Shown: positions 14,417 through 22,044, counted from the stretch's first letter. The stretch is DNA of 30,965 bases from DSNY01 sp016861185 (GCA_030263275.1 SZOR01000042.1:1-30965), one strand, 5' to 3'. The notes: a model not told the origin generated them from the letters alone. Numbers and translations: made by a program.

Positions 14417-14662
14417 CGGATTACGCGATTCGGATCGCGGATTGCGGATTGCGGATTGCGAGTGGCGACAGGCGTGCGTTTGTGCTTCCTCCCCCCTTTC
14501 GTAAAGGGGGGTCGGGGGGATTTCATTGCACGAGCAACCGCGATGCTCCATTGTCGGCCTGCCGTCGTCTCAGAAATCCCCCCTGCCCCCCTTTTACAAA
14601 GGGGGGTGTGCGCGGACCGCGAATCGCACGCCATGCGCAATCCGCGATCCGCAATCCGACCC
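14417..14662. repeat. Composite nested inverted-repeat element between xthA and the M48 gene
   Basis: The outer layer is a GGATTGC heptamer array at 14417-14462 (plus sense) and its inverted partner at 14634-14658, ending four bases before the M48 stop codon. The inner layer is two inverted copies of a roughly 34-base C/G-run unit at 14488-14524 and 14573-14608. Each unit holds a CCCCCCTTT/AAAGGGGGG-type hairpin followed by GGGGGGATTTC. The copies differ at a handful of positions and are separated by about 48 bases. The whole element fills the space between two convergent genes from stop codon to stop codon. It may also act as a terminator for both. It encodes no protein. Confidence 0.85.
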
Positions 14663-15472
14663 CTACCGCCGCGCCGCCTCGTACAGCGGCAGCACGCGCG
14701 GCAGCGCGGCTTCGATCTCGCGGATGCGCGTGGCGTGGCCCGGATGCGTCGACAGGAACTGCGGCGGCTGCGCGCCGCCTGCCTTGGCCATCTTCTGCCA
14801 GACGCGCGCGGCCGCGCGCGGATCGAAGCCGGCGCGCGCCGCGAGTTCGAGCCCGACCAGATCGGCGTCGACCTCGTGCCCGCGCGAATACGGCAGCGTG
14901 ATCGCGAGTTGCGCGGCCTGCGCGAGCATCGCCGCGCTGACGTCGCTCAAGCCGAAGTAGGCGGCCGCGAGGTTGATGCCGACGTTCTTCAGCAGCGCCT
15001 CGCTCATCCGCGCGCGCCCGTGCTCGAGCAGCGCGTGCGCGATCTCGTGGCCGATCACCGCGGCCAGCTCCTCGTCGTCGAGCGCGAGCCGGTCGATCAG
15101 CCCGTCGAACACGACGATCTTGCCGCCCGGCATGCAGAACGCGTTGATCGCGGGCGTGTCGATCACGTTGACCTCCCATGACCACGCGGCGGCCTTGGCG
15201 TTGAAGCGTGCGCCGTGCGGGATCAGCCGCTGCGCGATCGAACGCACGCGCTGCACCTGCGGCGCATCGGTATTCAGCAGCCGGCGCGCGGCCGCCTGCT
15301 GCTTGAGCTGTGCGTACTGCTGCGCGGCGCTGGCGTTGACCATGCCCTCGGGGACGAGCATCAGCCGCGGCTTGCGCACCTGCACGCCGGCCTCGGCCGA
15401 CTGCGCGCCGGCCGCCGGCGCGAGCGTCGTCGCGGCGATCGCGACGGCGAGGATCTGCAACCAGCGCTTCAT
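14663..15472 (-). CDS. Secreted M48-family metallopeptidase
   Basis: 269 residues from the ATG at 15472, which follows GAGGAACGA; the longer frame to 15562 lacks a signal. A signal peptide covers residues 1 to about 23 (ending AAGAQ). The gluzincin site is HEIAH (H142, H146), with E200 in GHEVDADLVG as the third ligand. AFCMPGGKIVVFDGL and PQFLSTHPGHATRI are typical of the periplasmic M48C group (BepA/LoiP-like). It lacks the long TPR tail of BepA and is close in size to LoiP, so a periplasmic quality-control or processing protease is inferred. It is divergent from the AmpG-like gene with 96 bases between them. Confidence 0.93.
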   Translation of the reverse strand: MKRWLQILAVAIAATTLAPAAGAQSAEAGVQVRKPRLMLVPEGMVNASAAQQYAQLKQQAAARRLLNTDAPQVQRVRSIAQRLIPHGARFNAKAAAWSWEVNVIDTPAINAFCMPGGKIVVFDGLIDRLALDDEELAAVIGHEIAHALLEHGRARMSEALLKNVGINLAAAYFGLSDVSAAMLAQAAQLAITLPYSRGHEVDADLVGLELAARAGFDPRAAARVWQKMAKAGGAQPPQFLSTHPGHATRIREIEAALPRVLPLYEAARR

Positions 15473-15527
15473 TCGTTCCTCACGCAACGGCGCCGAGCTT
15501 AGCGCCACCGGTAGACTGGCCGCACCT

Positions 15528-15572
15528 ATGAGCGCCGTCCCGCATTTCAAGGTGCGACGCACCGGCCGATGA
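15528..15572 (+). CDS. Possible 14-codon leader ORF overlapping the ampG start
   Basis: ATG at 15528 opens a 14-residue frame (MSAVPHFKVRRTGR) whose TGA overlaps the ampG-like ATG by four bases (ATGA). The permease start itself has no strong Shine-Dalgarno, so coupling through this mini-ORF is possible. The mini-ORF has no clear ribosome-binding site either, so support is weak. Confidence 0.2.
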   Translation: MSAVPHFKVRRTGR

Positions 15573-16984
15573 GCGCGCCGACGTCATCGGCGCAGTCACC
15601 GGCACGCGCGCGCCGGCTGCGCGCGTGGCTCGACGCGTTGCGCGTCTATGCCGAGCCCCCGGTGGCGCGCATGCTGCTGCTGGGGTTCTCCGCCGGGTTG
15701 CCGCTGCTGCTCGTCTTCGGCACGCTGTCGTTCTGGCTGCGCGAAGCGGGTGTCGACCGCACGACGATCGGCTTCCTGAGCTGGGTCGCGCTCGCGTACG
15801 CGTTCAAGTGGGCGTGGGCGCCGCTGGTCGATCGCCTGCCGCTGCCGTGGTTGACGCGGCGCCTGGGTCGAAGGCGGAGCTGGCTGCTCGCCGCGCAATG
15901 CGCGGTCGCCGCCGGGCTCGTCGGCATGGCGCTGACCGATCCGCAGGGGCAGCTTGGCGCGCTCGCCGCGTTCGCGCTGCTGACGGCGTTCGCCTCGGCC
16001 ACGCAGGACATCGCGCTCGACGCCTACCGGATCGAGTCGGCGCCGGTCGACAAACAGGCTGCGCTCGCGGCCGCCTACCAGACCGGCTACCGCGTCGCGA
16101 TGATCTGGGCCGGCGCCGGCGTGCTGTGGATCGCGGCGCGCTTCGACCCGAGCGAAGCAACCTACGAGCACGCGCCGTGGACGATCGCCTACCTCGCGAT
16201 GGCGGCCTCGATGGCGGTCGGCACGGTCACGGTGCTGTTCGCGCCGGAGCCGCAGCCGCACGCGCCGCTCGCGCCGACGCGCGAGGAAAACGCGTTCGCC
16301 GCGCGGCTCGCGCGCATCGATGCGCTGCCGCCGCGGCTCGGGCGGCTGCTCGTCTGGTTGCACGGCGCGGCGATCAGCCCCTTCGTCGACTTCATCGTGC
16401 GCTACCGCTGGCATGCGCTGCTGCTGCTCGCGCTGATCGCGACCTACCGCGTGTCTGACGTCGTGATGGGCGTGATGGCCAATCCGTTCTACCGTGACAT
16501 GGGCTTCAGCAAGGACGAGGTCGCCGCAGTGTCGAAGGTCTACGGCGTGGCGATGACGCTACTCGGTGCCTTCGTCGGCGGCGTGCTCGCGCTGCGCATC
16601 GGCGTGCTGCGTACGCTGTTTGCCGGCGCGCTGCTGTCGGCCGCGACCAACCTGCTGTTCGCATGGTTGGCGACGCGCGGCCACGACCTGGGCTTCCTGA
16701 TTCTCGCGGTCTCCGCCGACAACCTGAGCGCCGGCATCGCCAGCAGCGCGTTCGTCGCGTACCTGTCGGGGCTCACCAACGTCGCGTATTCGGCCACGCA
16801 GTACGCGCTGTTTTCCTCGGTGATGCTGCTGCTGCCGAAGTTCCTGGCCGGATTCTCGGGGTGGGCGGTCGACCGCTTCGGCTACGAGGCGTTCTTCGTC
16901 GGCACCGCCGCGCTCGGCGTGCCGGTGCTCCTGCTCGTCTGGCTGGCGGCGCGCGCGCGCGCTCAGGGCTCGCCGTCCCAGTAG
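15569..16984 (+). CDS. ampG: AmpG-like muropeptide permease (MFS)
   Basis: 471-residue major-facilitator transporter with about 12 hydrophobic segments. Family stretches are RMLLLGFSAGLPLLLVFGTL, WLREAGVDRTTIGFLSWV, YAFKWAWAPLVDRLPLP, TQDIALDAYRIE and the late SGLTNVAYSATQYALFSS. These fit AmpG, the inner-membrane importer of anhydromuropeptides for wall recycling. A central polar loop lies near residues 225-265. It is divergent from the M48 peptidase, and its last 22 bases overlap the end of the convergent cupin gene. The substrate assignment is by family similarity only. Confidence 0.9.
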   Translation: MSAPTSSAQSPARARRLRAWLDALRVYAEPPVARMLLLGFSAGLPLLLVFGTLSFWLREAGVDRTTIGFLSWVALAYAFKWAWAPLVDRLPLPWLTRRLGRRRSWLLAAQCAVAAGLVGMALTDPQGQLGALAAFALLTAFASATQDIALDAYRIESAPVDKQAALAAAYQTGYRVAMIWAGAGVLWIAARFDPSEATYEHAPWTIAYLAMAASMAVGTVTVLFAPEPQPHAPLAPTREENAFAARLARIDALPPRLGRLLVWLHGAAISPFVDFIVRYRWHALLLLALIATYRVSDVVMGVMANPFYRDMGFSKDEVAAVSKVYGVAMTLLGAFVGGVLALRIGVLRTLFAGALLSAATNLLFAWLATRGHDLGFLILAVSADNLSAGIASSAFVAYLSGLTNVAYSATQYALFSSVMLLLPKFLAGFSGWAVDRFGYEAFFVGTAALGVPVLLLVWLAARARAQGSPSQ

Positions 16985-17484
16985 TCGAGGTCGCTGTCCG
17001 GCCGGTGCATGCGGCCGCCGTCGAGCAGCGGACCCTTCTCGCGTGCGAAGGCGGCGTACTTGCCCGAATCGGGGTACTCGCAGATCTCCGGCGTCTCCTG
17101 CGTGCTGATCGACAGGTACTTCAGCGGCGCATTCGACGTGTTGACGATGTGGTGCGGATACTCCGGCCCCGGCGGAATCGAGATCACGTCGCCGGCGCGG
17201 ATCGGAAGCATCTCGCCCGCGACGCGCAGCGAGCCTTGGCCTTCGAGGATCACGAACATCTCCTCCTGCGCGTAGTGGAAGTGGTAAGGGCAGGTCACCT
17301 TGCCCGGCGGCAGGATGTCGACCGACGCGCCGAGCTTGCGCGCGGCCGTGCCCGCCACGCGCGGACCGATCACGGCGCCGAAACGCACGCCTTCGTACAG
17401 CGGCGTTCCGCGCTGCGAGGTCTTCAGCTCGACCTCGTCGACGTTGCGAACCAGCCTCGCGCGCAGTTCTTCGGCCCTGTTCAT
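16963..17484 (-). CDS. Single-domain cupin protein, third gene of the metX-metW unit
   Basis: 173 residues with one cupin barrel. Motif 1 reads PGKVTCPYHFHYAQEEMFVILEG (two His and Glu as metal ligands) and motif 2 GDVISIPPGPEYPHHIVN (third His). A C-terminal tail of about 50 residues ends DSDLDYWDGEP. There is no signal peptide. It begins four bases after metW ends, so it is probably co-transcribed with metX and metW. Its 3' end overlaps the convergent ampG-like gene. Cupins of this type include sugar-binding regulators, dioxygenases and isomerases; the substrate cannot be told here. Confidence 0.88.
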   Translation of the reverse strand: MNRAEELRARLVRNVDEVELKTSQRGTPLYEGVRFGAVIGPRVAGTAARKLGASVDILPPGKVTCPYHFHYAQEEMFVILEGQGSLRVAGEMLPIRAGDVISIPPGPEYPHHIVNTSNAPLKYLSISTQETPEICEYPDSGKYAAFAREKGPLLDGGRMHRPDSDLDYWDGEP

Positions 17485-17488
17485 CGGT

Positions 17489-18073
17489 TCACCTCGTCTC
17501 GAAGCGATACACCGCCAGCGTAGCGCGCAGGCTCGGCAGCAGCGTGACCTGACGGCCGTTTGCGAGCACCGCGCGCGCCGTGATGCGCAACCCGACTTTG
17601 GCGGCGAGGATCTCGAAGTCCTTCAGCGTGCACAGGTGGATGTTCGGCGTGTCGTACCACTGGTAGGGAATCTGCGGCGTCACCGGCATGCGGCCGGCGA
17701 GCAGCGACACCGCGTGCCGCCAGTGCCCGAAGTTCGGAAAACTGACGATGCCTTCGCGGCCGACGCGCGCCATCTCGCGCAGGATGTCCTCGGCGTGGCG
17801 CATCGCCTGCAGCGTCTGCGACAGCACGACCATGTCGAACTGGTCGTCTTCGAACATGCGCAGCCCCGACTCAAGGTCGGCCTGGATCACGTTGACGCGG
17901 TTGCGTACGGCCGCCAGCACGTTGTCGTCGGCGATGTCGACACCGTAGCCGCGGCAGCCCTTGGCGTCGCGCAGATGTGCGAGCAAGGCGCCGTCGCCGC
18001 AGCCGAGGTCGAGCACGTGCGCGCCCGGCGCGATCCAGCCGGCGATCAGTTCGAGGTCGGTGCGCAGCTTCAT
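17489..18073 (-). CDS. metW: Methionine biosynthesis protein MetW
   Basis: 194-residue class-I methyltransferase-fold protein. The start overlaps the metX stop (ATGA). The SAM-binding glycine loop is VLDLGCGDGALLAHL, followed by GYGVDIADDNV and DMVVLSQTLQAM. MetW accompanies MetX in many proteobacteria and is known from the family to support homoserine acyltransferase function; whether it methylates anything is unclear. Its position directly after metX behind the riboswitch-like leader supports that role. Confidence 0.96.
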   Translation of the reverse strand: MKLRTDLELIAGWIAPGAHVLDLGCGDGALLAHLRDAKGCRGYGVDIADDNVLAAVRNRVNVIQADLESGLRMFEDDQFDMVVLSQTLQAMRHAEDILREMARVGREGIVSFPNFGHWRHAVSLLAGRMPVTPQIPYQWYDTPNIHLCTLKDFEILAAKVGLRITARAVLANGRQVTLLPSLRATLAVYRFETR

Positions 18074-19281
18074 GCCACGCGCTCCGTCACGTCCGTCCCT
18101 CGCTTCTGTTCCGCACGGGGCGAGGCGAGGCTCGAGGGCCCGCTCGTGAGCTCGCCGTAGACTCGATCGAAATACGCGCGTACGACGTTGTGATAGCGCA
18201 CATCGTCGAGCAGGAACGCGTCGTGCCCGTGCGGCGCGTCGATCTCGGCGTAGACGACGTCGCGATCGTTGGCGACCAGCGCCTCGACGATCTCGCGCGA
18301 ACGCGCCGGCGAAAACCGCCAATCGGTCGTGAACGACGCGAGGAAGAACTTCGCGCGCGCGGGCGAAAGTGCCCGCTTCAGGTCGCCGCCGGTGGCGCGC
18401 GCCGGGTCGAAATAGTCGAGCGCTCGCGTGATCAGCAGGTAGGTGTTCGCGTCGAAGTACTCGGAGAACTTGTCGCCCTGGTAGCGCAGATAGCTCTCGA
18501 CTTCGAACTCGATGTCGTAGTGGAACTGGTAGTCGTCGGCGCGCATCGAGCGGCCGAACTTCTCTGCCATGTCGTCGCCCGACAGATACGTGATGTGGCC
18601 GATCATCCGCGCCACGCGCAGCCCCCGCTTCGGAACGACGCCGTGCGCGTAGTAGTCGCCGCCGTGGAAGTCCGGGTCGGAGCGGATCGCCGTGCGCGCG
18701 ACCTCGTTGAACGCGATGTTCTGCGCGGTGAGCTTCGGCGTCGTCGCGATCGCCACGCAGTGCGCGATGCGCTCCGGATACTGGATCGTCCACGACAGCG
18801 CCTGCATGCCGCCCAGCGAACCGCCCATCACCGCGGCCCAGCGCCCGATGCCGAGCGCATCCGCCACCCGCGCCTGCGCATTGACCCAGTCCTCGACGGT
18901 GACGACCGGAAAGCTCGCGCCGTACGGCTTGCCGGTCGCCGGGTTGATTGACATCGGGCCGGTCGATCCGAAGCACGAGCCGAGGTTGTTGACGCCGACC
19001 ACGAAGAAGCGGCTGGTGTCGACCGGCTTGCCGGGGCCGATCATGTTGTCCCACCAGCCGACGTTGCGCGACTGATCGGCGTAGACGCCTGCGACGTGAT
19101 GCGAGGCGTTCAGCGCGTGGCAGACGAGCACCGCGTTGCTGCGGTCGGCATTCAGCTCGCCGTAGGTCTCGACCATCAGCGTGTAGTCGCCGATCGACGC
19201 ACCGCTGGCCAGCCGCAGCGGCTCGGCGAAATGAATCGGCTGCGGTGCGACGATCCCGACGGATCCCGGCTTGATGACCAT
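18070..19281 (-). CDS. metX: Homoserine O-acyltransferase MetX
   Basis: 403-residue alpha/beta-hydrolase enzyme that acylates homoserine, the first committed step of methionine synthesis. The catalytic triad is visible as S155 in VMGGSLGGMQ, D320 in FTTDWRF and H353 in PHGHDAFL. CHALNASHHVAG and GWWDNMIGPGKPVDT are also family hallmarks. Acetyl- versus succinyl-CoA use cannot be settled by eye; many betaproteobacterial MetX proteins with a MetW partner are succinyltransferases. The C-terminus has about 25 extra polar residues. It sits 14 bases behind an intrinsic terminator and a SAM-II-like aptamer, so expression is likely SAM-repressed. Confidence 0.96.
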   Translation of the reverse strand: MVIKPGSVGIVAPQPIHFAEPLRLASGASIGDYTLMVETYGELNADRSNAVLVCHALNASHHVAGVYADQSRNVGWWDNMIGPGKPVDTSRFFVVGVNNLGSCFGSTGPMSINPATGKPYGASFPVVTVEDWVNAQARVADALGIGRWAAVMGGSLGGMQALSWTIQYPERIAHCVAIATTPKLTAQNIAFNEVARTAIRSDPDFHGGDYYAHGVVPKRGLRVARMIGHITYLSGDDMAEKFGRSMRADDYQFHYDIEFEVESYLRYQGDKFSEYFDANTYLLITRALDYFDPARATGGDLKRALSPARAKFFLASFTTDWRFSPARSREIVEALVANDRDVVYAEIDAPHGHDAFLLDDVRYHNVVRAYFDRVYGELTSGPSSLASPRAEQKRGTDVTERVA

Positions 19282-19293
19282 GTGCGTGACCCA

Positions 19294-19325
19294 AGAAAAA
19301 ACCCGATCGCGGCCGCGTCGGGTTT
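19294..19325 (-). terminator. Intrinsic terminator in the metX leader (attenuator)
   Basis: On the minus strand AAACCCGA pairs with TCGGGTTT around an 11-base, itself palindromic, GC loop, and the 3' arm runs into a six-T stretch. The T run ends about 14 bases before the metX start. It lies inside the metX leader, downstream of its own promoter, so it must act as a conditional terminator. An upstream CCCGTCGC could pair with GCGATCGGG in the 3' half (one bulge) as an antiterminator; that part is inference. Confidence 0.85.
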
Positions 19326-19349
19326 GCGAAGCTGCGACGGGACATCGCA

Positions 19350-19413
19350 GGACCGTTTAGCGGAATTTGTGGCGCAGGCCACGCGCCCGCAAGCTGGTCG
19401 GCAAATCGGCGCG
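19350..19413 (-). ncRNA. SAM-II riboswitch aptamer upstream of metX
   Basis: Read on the minus strand. P1 is CGCGCC (19413-19408) pairing with GGCGCG (19387-19382). Its loop begins with GATTT and contains GACC and CTTGC. A small extra hairpin follows (GTGGC/GCCAC), then AAATTCCGCTAAACGGTC. The pseudoknot pairs GACC (19399-19396) with GGTC (19354-19351), and GCG near 19390 with CGC near 19362. GATTT, TTGC and GCTAAA are the SAM-contacting signature I know for SAM-II (Rfam RF00521). Position before metX, own promoter and a downstream terminator all agree. Confidence 0.85.
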
Positions 19414-19429
19414 GCGAAACAGGCCGCGA

Positions 19430-19458
19430 AGGGTAGGCGGCGCGCGCGGCGGTGTCAA
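19430..19458 (-). promoter_or_regulatory. Sigma-70 promoter of metX-metW
   Basis: On the minus strand a perfect -35 TTGACA (19458-19453) is followed by a 17-base spacer and the -10 TACCCT (19435-19430). The -35 overlaps the ptsI stop codon. Transcription would start a few bases before the SAM-II-like aptamer, giving a leader of about 140 nt before metX. Confidence 0.7.
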
Positions 19459-21257
19459 ACGGAGCGGTCGGCGGACCGGCGGCCGGCCAGCGACGCGCGG
19501 ATCTTCATCGGGTCGTGTTCGCGCAGCACGCGCGCAGCGAGCTTGGCCGAGCTCTTGACCGACAGCTCCAGCAGATGCTCCTTCATCGGCAGGATCTGCG
19601 ACGGGTGCATCGAAAACTGCCGCAGCCCCATGCCGAGCAGCAGTTCGGTCATCGACAGCTCGCCGGCCAGCTCGCCGCACACCGACACCGGCGTGCGCGC
19701 GCGCTGCCCGGTGCGGATCGTCTGCGCGATCAGCTTGAGCACCGCGGGATGGAGCTGGTCGTACAGGTGCGCCACGCTCGCGTCGGCGCGATCGATCGCG
19801 AGCGTGTACTGGATCAGATCGTTGGTGCCGACCGCGAGGAACTTCAGCCGCTTGACGAAAGCCGGCAGCGACAGCGCGGCGGCCGGCACTTCGATCATGC
19901 CGCCGACCGCGACGCGCGCGTCGAACTTGCGGTGCGCGTCCTTGAGCTGCTCCTTGGCGCGCGCGATGAACGCGAGCGCCTGCTCGATCTCGTGCACGTG
20001 CGCGAGCATCGGCACGAGGATGCGCACGGTGCCGACGGTGGAGGCGCGCAGGATCGCTCGCAGTTGCGTCAGGAACAGCTCCGGGTACGCGAGGCAGTAG
20101 CGGATCGCGCGCAGACCGAGCGCGGGATTCGATTCCTCGGTCGGCGCACCCTGCGCCATGCCGAGCGACTTGCGCGCGGTCGGATTGAGCACCTTGTCGG
20201 CGCCGATGTCGAGCGTGCGGATCACGACCGGCTTGCCCTTCATCGCGCGCGCGACCTTCGCGTAGGCCTCGTACTGCTCGTCCTCGTCGGGCAGCTCGTC
20301 GCGGTTCATGAACAGGAACTCGGTGCGGAACAGGCCGATGCCGTCCGCACCCGCCTCGAGCGCGTCGCGCACGTCCTCGGGCGCTTCGATGTTCGCGAGC
20401 AGTTCGACCGCCACCCCGTCCCTGGTGCGCGCCACGCGGCCCTTCAGCCGCCGCAGCGCGAACCGCGCTTCGGTCTGCTGCTTGAGCTTCTGGCGGTACG
20501 CGACGAGCTCGGCGGCGTCCGGGGCGACGATCAGCTTGCCGGCTTCCGCGTCGAGGATCACGAGGTCGCCTTCGGCGACCTGCGCGCGCGCGCCGGCCGC
20601 GCCCAGCAGTGCCGGCAGCCCGAGGCTGCGCGCCAGCACGGCCGTGTGCGAGGTCGGCCCGCCCAGCTCGGTCACGAAGCCCGCGAGTCCGATGTCGGTG
20701 CGGTCCTTCAGGTGCAGCATGTCCGCCGGCGCCAGATCGTGCGCGATCAGCACGAGGCGCTCGCCGTCCTCGCGCCTTTTCGGCAGCGTGGCCGTCGCCG
20801 GGCGGCCGGTGCCGAGCGCCTTCAACACGCGCTCGACGACCTGCCGCACGTCCTGCGCGCGCTCGCGGAAATACGCGTCGTCGATCGACTCGAACTGCCG
20901 GCAGACCTCCTCGAGCTGGATCGCGAGCGCCCATTCGGCGTTGATCAGCCGCTGCCGGACGAGGTCGCGCGGCACGTCGCACAGCAGCGAGTCGTCGAGG
21001 ATCATCCGGTGCAGGTCGAGGAAGGCGCGCACTTCGTTCGGCGCGTCGGGCGAGACGTTCGCGCGCAGCTCATCCAGCTCGGCGCGCACGATCGAGAACG
21101 CGTTGTTCAGGCGCGCCACTTCGTGCAGCACGTCCTTGCGCTCGATCGGGTACTGGCGGAAGTCCAGTTCGCTCGGCGCGAGCAGATGGGCGCGGCCGAT
21201 CGCGATGCCCGTCGCCGCGCCGCTCGCCACCCCGATGCCCAGCAGCTCCTTGCCCAT
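19455..21257 (-). CDS. ptsI: PTS enzyme I
   Basis: 600-residue phosphoenolpyruvate-protein phosphotransferase that passes phosphate from PEP to HPr. The phosphorylated His is H204 in TELGGPTSHTAVLAR. The C-terminal PEP-binding barrel carries DGIGLFRTEFLFMNR, the NPALGLRAIRYCL segment, FLAVGTNDLIQYTLAIDRAD and VSVCGELAGE with the active-site Cys. It is cytoplasmic. It lies after ptsH with 72 bases between and has a GAGGACGAGG ribosome-binding site. No sugar permease gene is in view. Confidence 0.96.
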   Translation of the reverse strand: MGKELLGIGVASGAATGIAIGRAHLLAPSELDFRQYPIERKDVLHEVARLNNAFSIVRAELDELRANVSPDAPNEVRAFLDLHRMILDDSLLCDVPRDLVRQRLINAEWALAIQLEEVCRQFESIDDAYFRERAQDVRQVVERVLKALGTGRPATATLPKRREDGERLVLIAHDLAPADMLHLKDRTDIGLAGFVTELGGPTSHTAVLARSLGLPALLGAAGARAQVAEGDLVILDAEAGKLIVAPDAAELVAYRQKLKQQTEARFALRRLKGRVARTRDGVAVELLANIEAPEDVRDALEAGADGIGLFRTEFLFMNRDELPDEDEQYEAYAKVARAMKGKPVVIRTLDIGADKVLNPTARKSLGMAQGAPTEESNPALGLRAIRYCLAYPELFLTQLRAILRASTVGTVRILVPMLAHVHEIEQALAFIARAKEQLKDAHRKFDARVAVGGMIEVPAAALSLPAFVKRLKFLAVGTNDLIQYTLAIDRADASVAHLYDQLHPAVLKLIAQTIRTGQRARTPVSVCGELAGELSMTELLLGMGLRQFSMHPSQILPMKEHLLELSVKSSAKLAARVLREHDPMKIRASLAGRRSADRSV

Positions 21258-21329
21258 CCCTCGTCCTCGCCGCGCCCGCGGGCGGCGTTCTTGCTTGTTG
21301 TTGTGCCGCGGCCGGCGCGGGTCTGCTCG

Positions 21330-21599
21330 CTACTCGTTTTCGCCGAAACCGGATTCGATGAGCGCGCCGAGCGCTTCGACCGCCTCGGCTTCGTCCGGAC
21401 CGTCGGCGTCGACGGTGACGATCGAGCCCTGCCCGGCGGCGAGCATCAGCACGCCCATGATCGACTTCGCGTTGACGCGCCGGCCGTTCTTCGCGATCCA
21501 GACTTCGCTTTGGAACTTCGCGGCGGTTTGCGTCACCTGTGCGGACGGCCGCGCGTGCAGGCCGAGTTTATTGTTGATGATGAAGTCGCGCGAGATCAT
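21330..21599 (-). CDS. ptsH: HPr phosphocarrier protein
   Basis: 89 residues. The active-site His is H15 in NKLGLHARPSAQV, and Ser46 in AKSIMGVLML is the site that HPr kinase would phosphorylate in bacteria that have it. It carries phosphate from enzyme I to the EIIA encoded just upstream. Its start lies 32 bases inside the EIIA gene, so the two are translationally coupled. Confidence 0.96.
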   Translation of the reverse strand: MISRDFIINNKLGLHARPSAQVTQTAAKFQSEVWIAKNGRRVNAKSIMGVLMLAAGQGSIVTVDADGPDEAEAVEALGALIESGFGENE

Positions 21600-22044
21600 C
21601 GCCCTGCGTCCCGGTCCGTCCGCCCGGTCCCTGGTTCTGCACCGCGGTGGTCGCCACCTGCATCACGCCCTGCGTGCCGCCCGCGAGCGCCTTGTCGACC
21701 GTGTCGGCGAGTTTGCCGTCGCGGTAGCACAGCACGCGCAGCAGCATCGGCAGGTTGACGCCGGCGACGACCGCGACGCGCCCCGGTTCGGCGAGCTGCG
21801 AAGCGACGTTGCCGGGAGTGGCGCCGAACGCATCGGTCAGCACGATCACGCCGCTGCCGTCGTCGATCTCGCGCGCCATCGCGCGCGCCGCGGCGGTCGC
21901 CGTCGCGACGTCGCCGCCCGGCTCAATGTCGAGCACGCGCACGCGGTCCTCGGCGCGCTCCGGCGCGCAGCTGTAGACGTGCGACGCCGCGGCGGCCAGC
22001 GCGCTCGCCAGCGGCCGGTGCGCGATCAGAACCACGCCGATCAC
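21568..22044 (-). CDS. Mannose-type PTS EIIA protein
   Basis: 158 residues. The EIIA(Man) fold begins GVVLIAHRPLASAL with the phosphorylatable His9. VIVLTDAFGATPGNVA and VVAGVNLPMLLRVLCYRD are family signatures. The last ~25 residues (GPGGRTGTQGDDLARLHHQQ) are a polar tail that overlaps the start of ptsH. Its own start overlaps the gshB stop (ATGA). With HPr and enzyme I it makes a phosphorelay lacking EIIB and EIIC, as in the regulatory PTS of other betaproteobacteria; its target is unknown. Confidence 0.93.
   Translation of the reverse strand: MIGVVLIAHRPLASALAAAASHVYSCAPERAEDRVRVLDIEPGGDVATATAAARAMAREIDDGSGVIVLTDAFGATPGNVASQLAEPGRVAVVAGVNLPMLLRVLCYRDGKLADTVDKALAGGTQGVMQVATTAVQNQGPGGRTGTQGDDLARLHHQQ

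Noticed and set aside
14449..14901. Short frames across the composite repeat (for example 14449-14901 plus, 14368-14640 minus)
   Set aside because: Their sequences (PPLPPFTKGG-like and RNPQSAIRNP-like) are translations of the repeat itself and have no independent support.
19452..21758. 768-codon plus-strand frame opposite ptsI and ptsH
   Set aside because: Composition is that of an antisense shadow and the minus strand carries full PTS genes with catalytic residues.
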